Below are positions 1 through 16,105 of a stretch of DNA of 64,000 bases, in pieces. The notes under the pieces were generated by a model. It was not told the origin of the DNA. It saw only the letters and a program-made list of their open reading frames with translations, and made no database searches. Source of the DNA: Litoditis marina (Eukaryota; Nematoda; Chromadorea; Rhabditida; Rhabditidae); assembly GCA_964036275.1 (NCBI GenBank), contig OZ038438.1:3292978-3356977 (forward strand), read 5' to 3'. A program made the position numbers and the translations under genes. Position 1 is the first letter of the stretch. Each line of letters opens with the position of its first letter.

Positions 1-278
1 ACGCCATACACTAACTTAGCCTAGTTTTGGCGGAGGGGTTGCGGGCAAACATTTCAAGCACCGGTGGGTCCCGGTGCATTCTCAATACGAAAGTACCAAT
101 TTGTTGTTGAAATTAGTCGTAATACGTATAATTCCAGTAGGAAAAGGGGATCACGGGCCACATTTCTTAATGGGGTACCGGCCACAAAATTCTCAATCTT
201 GTGAGTGTTTGACGCAATGAACAATGTATATCTTCTAAATAGTAGCCTGATCTCACTCGGGCAAAGGCAAGAACGTAC

Positions 279-2284
279 CTAAATTCATTCGATTGAGTAT
301 GGAAGATGTGGGTAGAAATAAATCTAGCGGTGTACGCATTCGTTGTATGTGTCCAGTTTGACGGGGAGCGGGAAGGGGGACCTGGTCTATCGGTAGCAGC
401 CGAATAACATACGACGATATACAGAATAACAGGACACTATCGTTCGACGTGGAGACATTCTGAAAAAGACGACTATTTCACGAGTTGCTATGTGATAATC
501 CCATATATAAACTTCACATACGACTAATGGTTTTTAATACGATTGATAGAACTATATACCTCTTATACAAAGGTCCACCAAAACAGAAAATTTCCCTATT
601 AGCATGCTTAGTTCAGGTCGAATGTAGGAAAATATATCATTGTGAAAGGGTGAGTAGACAAATGAGCCATGTTTTATTGAAACTCAAATGAGAAAACAAA
701 AATTGACATCAGAAGTGGCTCGTCACTTTGAAATTTCCAAATTTTAGCATCGCGAAACAAGATCGTAAAAAAAACTAATCTATGAAACTGTATAACAAAG
801 ATTGACAGCAAGATCATTCCTCATCTTAACTGGCAGCGACATAACCAACCTGCTGTGTACGTTCCAGCTGCAAGAACACAGCTTCCCATAACTCATTGGC
901 TAACTGTTCAGATCCTTCCATTATTGCCTACAAAGTATAGGAAAAAGCTATGGGTAGTAGGGTGTATTCCATTGACGTTTACAGCTTTACCATTCCAATA
1001 GAACTAACCATCTATATTTGACATAACGAAAAAATCATTCCATCCACAACATATTAATATTATTTGAATGTAGATAAATAAATATATTGGAAGTGAAGCC
1101 AAAAACTCACTTCGAAAAAGAGAGATTTGCTGTTGATCAAATCGAGAATCATATTATAAGGATCATCTGGAGTCGACTTCGCAGGAGGAAGAATGGAGCA
1201 CAGATCAATACTGGGGTCGTGGAATAAACGCTGAAAAATTATTTTTCGGAGGATTGTACACTTTCTCCACAACTGCTTTTGCGTTCTCACAACTCCACAG
1301 TGGAGAGTAAATCCCACGTACTACGTGCTCCTGACTAAACGTAAAGGTAATGTTTCATCCAAATACGAAATGAGGTGTTCCAGCCCTGACAAATGTTGAC
1401 AAAGCCCCTGTCCTTCTCTATCGTTATCATCCTTCCTGCTAGCTGCCCACAATTGAACATACCTGAATCACCATTCTTGTATACGTGTCCAGCTTCTCAA
1501 AAGATCGACATGAATTAATGTCACGACACGTTGCCACAATTTTTGATTCGAGAACTCCTGTAAAACAACAGAATTAGAAATATTGGTGGGATGTACATGA
1601 GCAACAAAATATTCGCCCAATTCAGAATTCCGCTTAACATACGGCTTAACAACAGTAAATAGATTCCCAAAAACTATGAATGACGACAGAAAACTGGTAG
1701 GTTGTTCACTAATAAAGGGTCGTCAAAAAAGTGTACTAAGCCATTTCCACTCAGCTGTCAATAGCATTGTGGTCAGTAAATTATTGATCAGAACTTCCGT
1801 TTCCGTTTATTTTTTCAATCACATCTCAGCGGATCTGCTTCTGAGCGTGAGGCACAGATTATTACTCAGAATTTTCAAAAGGGATATTTTGCTAGATTCC
1901 CCCCAAACCAAGCCTGATAAACTAGGCTAACAGCGAACGAAAAGACCCTTCGTGATTTAATTCTTCTATACTTGTATCCAGCTTTTTTGGAGGATGTTTC
2001 AACTGGAAATCATCACAACTAGTGCTCAGCAAATAGTCGATTCATTCTAGAGAAGTATGACTGCATACTTTTGCTAATGGTGCAAATAGAGGAACGCCTG
2101 AAACGGTGAACTCTATATGTAACCGATTTTTTTTGGTAACCTAACCGCTTTTCGGTAACCTATTTTTGTGGTTTTTCCAGTTAGTATAGAATCGGCCGCC
2201 TGAAACGGACTCACCGTAATTGTCCTGGAATGCAGCTTCGCTGATCGAACTGCTATTCGGCCAGTCCATGACAGATTGGCCCAT
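279..2284 (-). CDS. unrecognised protein, 5' part of gene, runs toward left edge
   Basis: Unrecognised gene. Exons in reading order: 2284-2215, 2097-2069, 2002-1939, 1557-1463, 1230-1111, 927-850, and a tentative 381-279; the phases agree at each junction. The ATG at 2284 directly follows a CAG acceptor. The first six exons give about 152 residues, beginning MGQSVMDWPNSS. Residues 20-54 are low in predicted structure, and later exons look helical (for example LDTYTRMVIQ, ANELWEAVFLQLERTQQ), as in alpha-solenoid proteins, but I recognise no named domain. The donor after 1939 (GTTCGC) is not consensus and the last exon has a weak acceptor. No stop codon is seen, so the gene probably continues beyond the window. 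It lies 395 bp downstream of TMEM208 on the same strand and may be the third gene of an operon. Confidence 0.5.
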
Positions 2285-2679
2285 CTGAATGAGAAAATGC
2301 ATACAAAAAACTATAGATGCACAAAAAAGCTGCAATTGTAATTGAACGAAAATAAACGAATAACAACGTCACTGAAAAACAAAGAAACAGTATACACCAT
2401 TTTCATACCAAATAAAACATAAATAAACAGGGTAAAACAAGGATAAACCGAAGGAACGATAACACTACAAATGAAATTTAACAAGATTTCATGGCGATCT
2501 CAGAGGAAAAATGTTAGACATGTACTCAGAGCATAGTGCTTACACTTAAAGAGGAAACATGCCCAATCATGTACTGAGTTCAAACTTAAACTACAGTACT
2601 CAAAAGATGCACATGAAAATCATACTCTCCCCTACGACCACTAGACAGATAAATTAGTCCCTACGAAAGAAGAATCGAT
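2285..2679 (-). other. gap between TMEM208 and the downstream gene
   Basis: A 395-bp stretch with no coding exon that I can support. Its last bases on the minus strand form a pyrimidine-containing CAG acceptor (AG at 2286-2285) touching the ATG of the next gene. I see no minus-strand AATAAA in it. It would be an intercistronic region if these genes are co-transcribed. Confidence 0.5.
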
Positions 2680-5162
2680 CTATCTTCTGTAAACAAGTTT
2701 CTCTCTCCTTTCCCTTTTGCGCAACTTCTTCTCATCAACCTCTTCTTCGTGCGCTGAGGGTGCAGTTACCCAAGGAATCAGGAATGAGAACACTATCTGA
2801 AAAGTAGCACTTGAGAACATCACAACGGTAAAAGTTTCGGTAAAAAGTAAAAATTTCCCGTATTGAAATTCAGCCCAACCTCACCAATGCAGTTATGCAT
2901 AATACCCGATATCGGATTCATTGCAACTCCGCCGAAGGTGCTCACGTGATTAAAGGGACCGTTCCTCTTTAATTTGGAGGTTCGAGCTGATTAGTCGATA
3001 TTGTTCACATTAAAAAACCAAAATCATTCATATAGGTGTCAACTTCCTGTCTTGCTCCGTGTTCTCAAAAATGTGGCGCGACCACGCGCACGTACATACA
3101 CCGCCGAGTTCACCTACGTACAAAATTTTCAAAATGCCTACAAAGTTACAAAACCATATTCAAAACATGGCCAGAATTACCAATATGAAATCTGTGAATA
3201 GAGATTTGTAAATATCATGAAAACTACAAAGCAGTAATAGATTAAAGATTGCTGCATTACAGTAACCCAAATCCTGTTGGCTTCTATTTTGCTTCGTAAT
3301 AGCGTGGTTTTTTGAACTCTCTGTACGTAAGGTATAAACTTTTATCTCGAAACAGAATAAATGACTTTTTCCATTTTTCAACAATTACCTACATTGCACA
3401 TTATAGAGGTACGGTCCCTTTAAACTTGTGAATGTGAACTCAAAAACACTTTAGTTTAAAGTTCCCCACAAGATCTTGTGAATATCAATCTATGTTGTGC
3501 ACAACTCTGTTCAGCCATCAAGATTGTTGTGACCCCGGTTAGTAGATTGGATTCATTCGATACACGGACCTCATTCATTTGCCACCCTAATCAGGGATTT
3601 GAAAATGCAACGCAACACACACCAAATTACCTTATATCCAACTGCCCCCGGGAGAGCGAGCAACAACAAATAGGCGTAGTTCGAGTAGAGAGCAACCACC
3701 TGAAAATTTGCATAATCATGAATGGATTTGGGTAAATACGAAATCGGCAGTCAAAAGTATTCATTAGCTTACTCATCTTCGCCTTTTCGTCTCAATGACT
3801 CTAAACTAAACTATCTATGATGGGACCATATTGAGAAGATAACTACCTGAGTGATAACCGACAGTATGATGGCATCTTTACAGTATTCCCCGAAAGCGGT
3901 GGGATCATTCAAATCCATACCGGCGTCAACCACGTGTCCACGTTCATCAAAGCGCGCTTCTGAGACAAAACATACAGCTAGCAAATAGTACGACGGGAAG
4001 AAACAGTCAACGATTCGGAGTATTTGAACAACGTCAAAATAATCGAGCTTTCTTCATATATAGCTATGTAATCCGAATGCTTCAACTCATTTCGTGATCC
4101 TCCCAGCGCCCTTTTGACGCCAACAACACTCAAAGATACGGGAGGAAAATGAAGCTTGTATTGTATTGTATCACAAGGTTTGCAACTTGCTCCATCATAG
4201 GAAAATACAGTAAACTCACTAGCCATGCTTTTCATGAATAACAATGCAATCAGTTGCATGACAGTTGAGATAGAGAAGTAAATCCAAGCAGATGAGCTAC
4301 ATTCCCAAGTCAAGTGACAACAGCTAAAATATACACCCTGAAATCAAATAAAAAAATAATAATCGTTGACACATATAAGTATAAGTTCTTGCATTTCTTC
4401 TTTTACGGAGTGAAGAGAGCATTTCAATGGTGGTTCAGTTCTTACTCCGTAAGTTGGTATATGTACACTAGTTAGAATTCCCTGACAATAGTATTTGGAT
4501 CGATCGCTCGTCAGCGGTATATTGGTTGACAGATCCTGTGATTATTCTATGGTCAACACAAACACTTACATTTAATATAGGTTTATTAGCATGGTTAGTT
4601 ATTATTACATCACACTGATAGAGAATGTGAGCGAATGCCCAAATGACCGAGATACCTCTTATATACTAGAGGGGCGGGGCTAATATAGATCAGACAACAA
4701 TGATTGGCTGACCTGACCAAACTACAAACGAGAGAGCGAGAGACGCAGAGATCTCGTCGCAAGACACTCCCGGGATTGTGGTTTTACTTACTCCCCGGGG
4801 ATTTGTGAGCACTAACATTACCTGGCCATAACGTAGCACCACACTGGACACGCGTTCCCATATAGGGTCCCTTGGTTGTTGCACTCACTGCCACTAAGTG
4901 TTTGGAAGTAGTTCCCCTATTTGTGAAGGGGCCGGCTGCTTCCCTTGAACAACTCCCTCTCCCGGGGTTAGATTCTCATCACTACTCAATTGAGTATAAC
5001 TATAGTTCGATTCAAAAACCTCATCTAATCAGATAGAATTCCAGTTCGGTCAAGCTAGTATCAACTCACAATAGATATGGCCGAAGCGGCGAAGTAAGAC
5101 CGTACGGTATTTGTGTTTTCCTCATATATCTCTTTCTGGCCTTTTGTGGCTTGTTTCACCAT
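2680..5162 (-). CDS. TMEM208: transmembrane protein 208 homologue
   Basis: TMEM208 (yeast Snd2 family) is an ER multi-pass membrane protein involved in SRP-independent targeting of proteins to the ER. Exons: 5162-5070, 4337-4220, 3959-3847, 3699-3631, 2796-2680, all in phase, giving 169 residues (human 173). The N-terminus has the family motif KGQKEIYEEN at residues 7-16. Hydrophobic segments lie around residues 32-62, 100-115 and 118-140. The conserved stretch DAGMDLND precedes the third segment, and the tail is strongly basic (KKLRKRERREK) before the TAG stop. The ATG is used as start because it is the first codon after a TTTTCAG acceptor and gives the family's usual N-terminal length. It follows NTF2 by 331 bp on the same strand. 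Confidence 0.9.
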
Positions 5163-5493
5163 CTGAAAATCAGAATCTCATCAGCTTTCGAGGAAGCGCA
5201 AAAAGGTTCAAATTATAAAAAACGGACAGATAGTATTCAGTATGAGAACTGTTTTTTCTATAGACACAACAAATTGGAACAAATTTATATCTAAACTTGT
5301 CGAGGCACACATACAACATATATCAAGACAAACCGGATGAGTGGGAACCAGATAGAACTGAGAAGTAAAAATTAAAACCATATGGGCAACTGCGATAGAA
5401 GATGAAGTAAATTGAGCCAAGTTATGTGACAATTGGAAAGAACGAGAACAAGCAAAACACTGAGCGTGCTGGAAAACAATAAACAATTCTAAA
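5163..5493 (-). other. gap between NTF2 and TMEM208 with acceptor at its end
   Basis: 331 bp between the NTF2 stop and the TMEM208 ATG. It ends in TTTTCAG (AG at 5164-5163) immediately before the ATG, so the TMEM208 message must receive its 5' end by splicing: either from an upstream non-coding exon or from a trans-spliced leader. No minus-strand AATAAA is visible. Confidence 0.55.
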
Positions 5494-6716
5494 CTAGTTG
5501 TTATGCAGATCAAGGCGGAATATCTCGTTTGCAATAAAGTAAGAACCCGTGGTGTTGGGACGCAAGATGAACACTTGGGAGAAAGGATTGATGGGATCTT
5601 CGTCGGTCTGCAAATATATACGTTACAACGACTGTTCACATAAACTAATCAGAACGCCTGAACTGAATGTCTTTATACTTGAGGTGCCGGGTGGAAAACT
5701 CACCCCAGAGGGGTTGTTTTCAATATTGGAGGATGCAGCTGGATATTCAATATTGGAGGATATAGAAAATTTTCAATATTGGAGGATATTGGAGGATCAG
5801 ATAGTGACAAAAAAAACAATCATTCGGAAATTCAACTAGTTTCGCTGATAAGTCGTGAATATTATGTGTATTTCTACTAAACCACCTCAGACTGTCAAAA
5901 CTAATAAAATTTGCGCAAATAACTCAGTGAATAACGTCATTGGTAACAAGGTTTGGTGTTCGATTTCGGTTACCGATCGGTTCTTGACTGATAAAACCGC
6001 CAAGGTTACCGAAGAAGGTTGTTTCGGCACACCCGGTCAGGATAGTAGCAGTAACATATGAGAAACTAACCTTCAGCTGTCCAAGAACCATTACCAGGAT
6101 AGATCCATCATACAGTGGCTGAGAATCACATTTCGTGATGGCTCTTTGAATTTTTTGGAAGGTGAGACCCTATAATAATATTCGTTTGAGGTTGAAAAAA
6201 TGACACAGCCTGAACACAGACATTGCTCTAAAAAAACAAAGACCTTGGACGGTTAAGAGAAATTTGTATTGCCGCCTCGATCAAACAAACATACTTATTC
6301 TGTTTTGCAATTGCAACAACGAACCAGTCTATCTATGTTGGTGAATCAATTTCCAATAAACTACCAATTACCGCAATCACTAGCTCGGAATCACCGAAAG
6401 ATTTTGGAGCATATGAATCTCATCCTATCCTATCCTGAAAGCGTTTAATTCGGGCAAAAAAAACATGTCACGCACAGAAAAAATGCTCACGCAAAGCTGG
6501 CCAATTCTTAACTTGGAGAGAACTAACCGAGAACTTTTGCAGAATACCATCCCGCCCTTTGCATTGAACTCCTTCGAATGTCATGTAGGAGTGGTCTGGG
6601 TCATACAAATCGCTGAGGCCTTGAGCTCTAGCCATCGCGTCACTCTGATCAAATTTTGCGTAGTAGTGTTGAACGAAAGCATTTGCAATGTTCTCGTATT
6701 CGGGGTTGAAGTTCAT
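5494..6716 (-). CDS. NTF2: nuclear transport factor 2
   Basis: NTF2 carries RanGDP into the nucleus and binds FxFG nucleoporins. Exons: 6716-6528, 6169-6071, 5607-5494, in phase, 133 residues (human 127). The single NTF2 fold is complete. It starts with NPEYENIANAFVQHYYAKFD, contains the YMTFEGVQ strand, GLTFQKIQRAITKCDSQP, SILVMVLGQLK and DEDPINPFSQVF, and ends with the family hallmark ANEIFRLDLHN. The residues DEDP, next to the Ran-binding cavity in characterised NTF2, are kept. The ATG lies 5 nt after a TTTGCAG acceptor (AG at 6723-6722). It is the first gene of a three-gene minus-strand run and is divergent to the SMAD gene. The AGxLSDLYD loop near residues 30-37 is a few residues longer than in human. 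Confidence 0.93.
5719..5795. repeat. short tandem repeat of a TTCAATATTGGAGGAT-like unit
   Basis: Three to four imperfect copies of a roughly 16-30 nt unit containing CAATATTGGAGGAT, inside the second intron of NTF2. Only seen as direct repetition; no function suggested. Confidence 0.7.
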
Positions 6717-7882
6717 TCCACCTGCAAATAGGTAGAGTTTTCCCGAACCGCTCGTATATATTTGAACGAAACGCGTACCGATTATTCCTCAATCAGGGTT
6801 GCTCGTTTTCCGACCGAGGCAACATGGGTTGAACTAAACCGATCGAAGCACTTTATGCATGAATTAGTCGATTGGACAAGTTTAAATACAGGAGAACACT
6901 GACTTTTTACCCCCCCCCCCCCACCTTTCTGAATTTGTATTGCGGTTGGTAAATTGTAGTTTGACCCCCCCCCCCCACCGGGGGTGATAATTCAATTTAT
7001 CATCTGCAATACAAAAGTTTGAGGGTGGAGGGTGAAAAGTAAACATTTCCGGTATTGAAGTTCAGACCCCCCCCCCCTTTCAAAGTTGAAGTTTGACCCC
7101 CATCATTGAAGTTTTACCCCCCGCCGACCTAGCTGGGGGGTAAATAGTAAATAACGAAGTTGAATTTTGACCCCCTTGTCCGCTACGGGAAGTGCTACGG
7201 GGGTGTGTTCAATTTTCCCAAATACAGGTTTCTTCGTTTGCCTACGTAACCACCTTACCCAATTTGAGAAGAATCTTTTTGATTCTGTTTTGAAATGAAA
7301 TGTAGGTGGAGAAGAAATTGACGTAGAAAAAAGAGATTATCAAGCAGTACTGAAATTTATATGGCTACTCATGCTTAACGACATGAAATAATGCTTCATT
7401 AAGAGAATACTCAAAAAACAAAATAAATCTAAAAAATAAAGGAAAAGATATACGATACACAATCTATTTTGAATAAAAAAGCGCCATTCTAACGCTAAAT
7501 TGAATATAGAGTCTTGGCACGATAGCCCTGTCGATCGATGAGACTGACGGTGAGAATGAGAACGATAAAAATTTTAACTGGATGGCTCAAATGTTGCCCA
7601 TTGTTTTTGAATGACGTGACTAGCTAGAGATATCTAGATATGATGAGATTATTTATTATAATATTACGATAATTGTAAAATATAGCAACGCGAATATTTT
7701 ATTAGTTATTCAACTTATCTTATGCGCTGCAGTGCCACTCCATGATTGAACCTATATGTATAACTGCTCATATTTCGAATATATACCCTAATGAAACCTC
7801 GATTACAATGATTGTGTTCAAGAAATGAGAAAAAAAAACCCGAACTATTTATCTTTCAGGTCAGGCGGGGAGAGCATTCGAC
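6717..7882. other. divergent intergenic region between NTF2 and SMAD
   Basis: About 1.17 kb between the start codons of NTF2 (minus) and SMAD (plus). It must hold the promoters of both and probably 5' untranslated exons. The left half is a C-tract repeat element (separate entry); the right half, about 7230-7850, is AT-rich with no ORF or motif that I can assign. Just before the SMAD start is a TTTCAG acceptor at 7858-7859. Confidence 0.6.
6896..7226. repeat. C-tract repeat element, copy 1
   Basis: Alternating runs of 5-14 C and unique spacers such as GTATTGAAGTTCAG, TGATAATTCAATTTATCA and AAAAGTAAACATTTCC. The same spacers in the same order, reverse-complemented, recur at 39813-40196, so this is a dispersed element rather than simple sequence. 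The long C runs on one strand could form i-motif or G-quadruplex structures. Confidence 0.75.
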
Positions 7883-12712
<4,830 letters not shown>

Positions 12713-13158
12713 TTGATATTGTTCGTTTGGAGACGCTTCAAATAATTCATATGTCAAAGTTTTAACTGCCTCCTCGTTGCTTGTTAGTATTGTTTTGTGA
12801 ATGGGTTATCGAGGCTTTTCTAGGGCTTTTTATCATACGTTTTACGGTTAAAGAGTGACATTTTTCAATGTGGAAGGAAGTCAGTATGTATGAAATGGTT
12901 TTTAAGTAGAATAATTTTTTTCAATGTCCTTGATTTAATATTTATCTTATTTTATATGTAATATTATATCTATTATTATATTGGTGACGAAACGTGTAGG
13001 TATTGTATTAATAAGAGGGTTTGAACTGGTTTAATCTCACAAGTCGATGTATTCGTTTTCCTCACTCACATCCATTGAACGATTGAGTCTAGTGTTCATG
13101 TATTGTCTGTAAATTGATGAAATACGAGCTACTGAAATTAATTATGTGTATTCAGCTC

Positions 13159-13164
13159 AATAAA
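13159..13164 (+). terminator. candidate poly(A) signal of SMAD
   Basis: AATAAA about 450 nt downstream of the SMAD stop codon. Position and motif fit; use is inferred. Confidence 0.4.
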
Positions 13165-14146
13165 TATGCACACTATGTAGTTTTTTCAATGAATCAACGG
13201 CTTTGTTTACTTGTAGTTCCAGCCTAAGTTCTCGAAATTTTAGGAATAAAACAAGAGGAGTCTCAGGGTGTGTGCGAGTGTGTGAGCACAGTTGGCGACA
13301 ACAAGTTCAAAGGCGCTCGTTTGAAATAGAGTACGAAATTAATGTAAACAAAGTACGACACTAACCAGTGCTGGGGAACAAAGAAAACCGATGATTGCCC
13401 TACTCCCTTCCGTCATAAAGCACTGTTCAACTCATGTTGAGTTCGGATGACAGAATTGGGAAACGTCAAATGAACTAATTTTTTTCTCCAATTTCGGCAA
13501 GCCGAGGAAAATTTGCACACCTGTAAACCATTCTATCACTTCAAGCTGAAACATTTGAAGTGGATTGAAAACATTCTGTTCATTGATGGACTTGGCGAGT
13601 ATTGGCTGTATCGATTATACAAAGTATTATAATCCGTGATTATGTAATGTTCACCAGGCGGATGACATTGGACAGTGCAACATGATCAATTATTATTAGT
13701 GTTCAAAATGAACGTCCGCATAGTCTTTTTCTTATTGAGACTCCTACAGTACCCTTGCACGTTCTCCATTGGCTGTTTACTATTGCAAACTTCAATTTGG
13801 TCGAAAATCTTTCGAACACTCTTTAATAGTCACAATCGAATGCAACATTTATCTTTCCGTTGGTTTTTAGGTATCTGAAACGGATTTGAAGTTTTGGGAC
13901 CATATTTTAGATGTTTCGGTAGAAAAGGTTTGTTTGAACTACACATTATTTGCAGATACGATCATTGCACTGTGATACCCCTGAGCTTTCTGTCATTTTG
14001 ATTTCAATCTCAATGACACCTTTCCTTATGGACCACCTCGATACAACAAATAATCTGAAGCTACATAACGGAACCGAGAACCAACTCAGTTGGCACCACC
14101 CTGCTGGCTGATCGTAAAAAAAGGGCCGATTCCACAAGGAACCCGC

Positions 14147-14290
14147 TATTTCGTTAACCCTCTCAGTTAACCGTTAACCGGGTTAACCTTTTCGGTAACC
14201 CCTTTGTAACCCTTTTTACAATGAATTTTGGGGAAAATTTTGGGTCACTTAGTGGCTAACAAAAGAGTTAACCCGGTTAACGAAATACCG
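14147..14290. repeat. GTTAACC palindromic element
   Basis: Starts ATTTCGTTAACC and closes GGTTAACGAAAT, with several internal GGTTAACC/GGTAACC words. Similar words recur at 2130-2165 and 33360-33450. Probably a small inverted-repeat element. Confidence 0.6.
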
Positions 14291-14609
14291 GGTTAACTAA
14301 AAAATTCGCCTAGAAATAGGAAAGTGCCGCACCGACGTAGTTGAACCCGGCACCACTACATCCTGTGACAAATTGATAACTTTCTTTCCTGAATAATCGT
14401 TATTTGTAATCAAATATTGTGATTGCACATCTCCGTAGAGTAACGTACGTCCCCAAAATAAGTCACTCGTTGTATGGAAACAACTAAAACTGCATAGATA
14501 AATATTTGTCATTACTTTTATGAATATATATCTGACATCCTGTGACTTTTTTAACGTATGTTATTACCAAGGTATTTCGTCTATTACATGATAGAGTATA
14601 TAAATATGG

Positions 14610-14744
14610 TACACTAGAACAATTGAATGGTCACGTAAATTTAGCGTTCTAATGAGGAATCGTGCACTTTGTCATAAACGTTTTTGAGTTTCGCTGTGTT
14701 TGTTTAACATGTTTCACGTGACTGTGCGATTGACTAACCGTATA
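14610..14744 (-). mobile_element. MITE family A, copy 1
   Basis: Reverse-oriented copy of a roughly 130-bp element with subterminal inverted arms containing TCACGTGA/TCACGTAAA and ends like TATACTGTTAGTC. Related copies are at 20214, 27762, 45380, 48483 and 60005. It has no coding capacity. Confidence 0.8.
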
Positions 14745-16105
14745 GTCATACTAGGGTCGTAATTGGGCAGTGGTAGTAAATTCTCGTATCTACTGGAGGA
14801 TCCATAAAATTGGCTAGGTCGCCAACCTACATTATAATGTAACCTATTACATATAGTGATTACATGTTTATACAAGCTTCGTGTTTTTGTATAATTTTTG
14901 TATAATGCATCGTGTTTTTGTACCATGTTACTTTCACCCCCCATGGTGGGGCTGGGGGTGAAAGTAACACAGGACTTATTTCGGCTGAATCAAAAAAAAG
15001 AGGGCTAAAGTAAAATAGTCACATATTTCGTTACTTTTAAGCGAAAATTGGAAAAATATGATATGCTTCGAGTTGAAACTACAACTCAGAAATGGTCACG
15101 CTCTACATTCACTTTAAATCGTCTGCTACTAAACTGACACAATACGGTTATAATATAGTCCTCGTCATTCCTACGTGCACTCTAGTATCCACAGTTAAAT
15201 CTTCCATCTGTTGTTTTCCAATGATGAGTTCGAAATTATGTGAAGGAAAAAACTATGTGAACTCATCTTGTATCTATATAGCATCCAATTTTCGCATATT
15301 TATGTATCTTATTTCAATCACTGTTGCTACGCGGAGCCTTTTTTAGCAATCATTGAAGGTGCCTACGAAAGTCATAGGAAAAACTCCTATGACAATGTGC
15401 CGTGGTTGTATGTTGGTCATAGGGCTGTTTTGAGATATCCTACTACAGCTCCAAATGGGGTTTCACCCTATATCCAGTCTTCTACCCCGGAAATGACGAT
15501 ACTGTGTATCAAAAGTTAGGAAGAAATTGTCATCGCCGCCAACTTATTAATAACATATTGTTCAACAACTGTTTTTGTTGTTTTCTTTTGCTAACTCACA
15601 CTTTCACAGGCGTAACAAATCGATCAACTCAAGACACTGAAATCGACAAAAGAAGCAATACCTTCATCTTTTATTGCATCTGCAATTAGTGTAGGGGTCA
15701 TCTAATCACATTACTTCCGGATTTAATATTTCATGTGTTGATAGGATCGTAGTTTGAACGCTGTGAGTTTTAGAGTGTAGTTTGAAATTCCTGTTCTGTT
15801 CTACCGATCAGACTACACAGTCGGTCCTCTCCTATAGATCGATTGTCCACAGAACGTTGATCGTTCCACGCAAAAATGGATTCTTCTTGTGCATACTTCT
15901 GTTCAATATTTATTTGTTTTGAGAATAGGATAACGGTTTGTTCTCAATTAGTTTTTGTTGGTATTTTACAACATCCCGTCAACAATCAAAATCTGCTGGA
16001 TCTGTAATGGTCAAGTTTGTATTTTATATTATATAAGCCGAAACGTTTACTATTACTATTTGCTGCAATCTTTATTTTTGTTGTTGTTGTTTTCAAAGCT
16101 TCCAT

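Larger units (their letters stand above)
12713..16105. other. intergenic region between SMAD and SLC26, repeat-rich
   Basis: About 3.4 kb without supported coding exons. An AATAAA at 13159-13164 is a candidate poly(A) signal for SMAD, about 450 nt after its stop. It contains a solo end of the CTGTAGGAGTCTCAG family near 13735-13810, a palindrome built on GGTTAACC at 14147-14290, and a MITE at 14610-14744. From 14750 to 16090 I see only short ORFs without domain-like sequence; non-coding 5' exons of SLC26 could be hidden here. Confidence 0.5.

Noticed and set aside
5208..5639. 143-codon ORF on the minus strand
   Set aside because: It overlaps the last NTF2 exon in another frame and otherwise covers the NTF2-TMEM208 gap; no family features.
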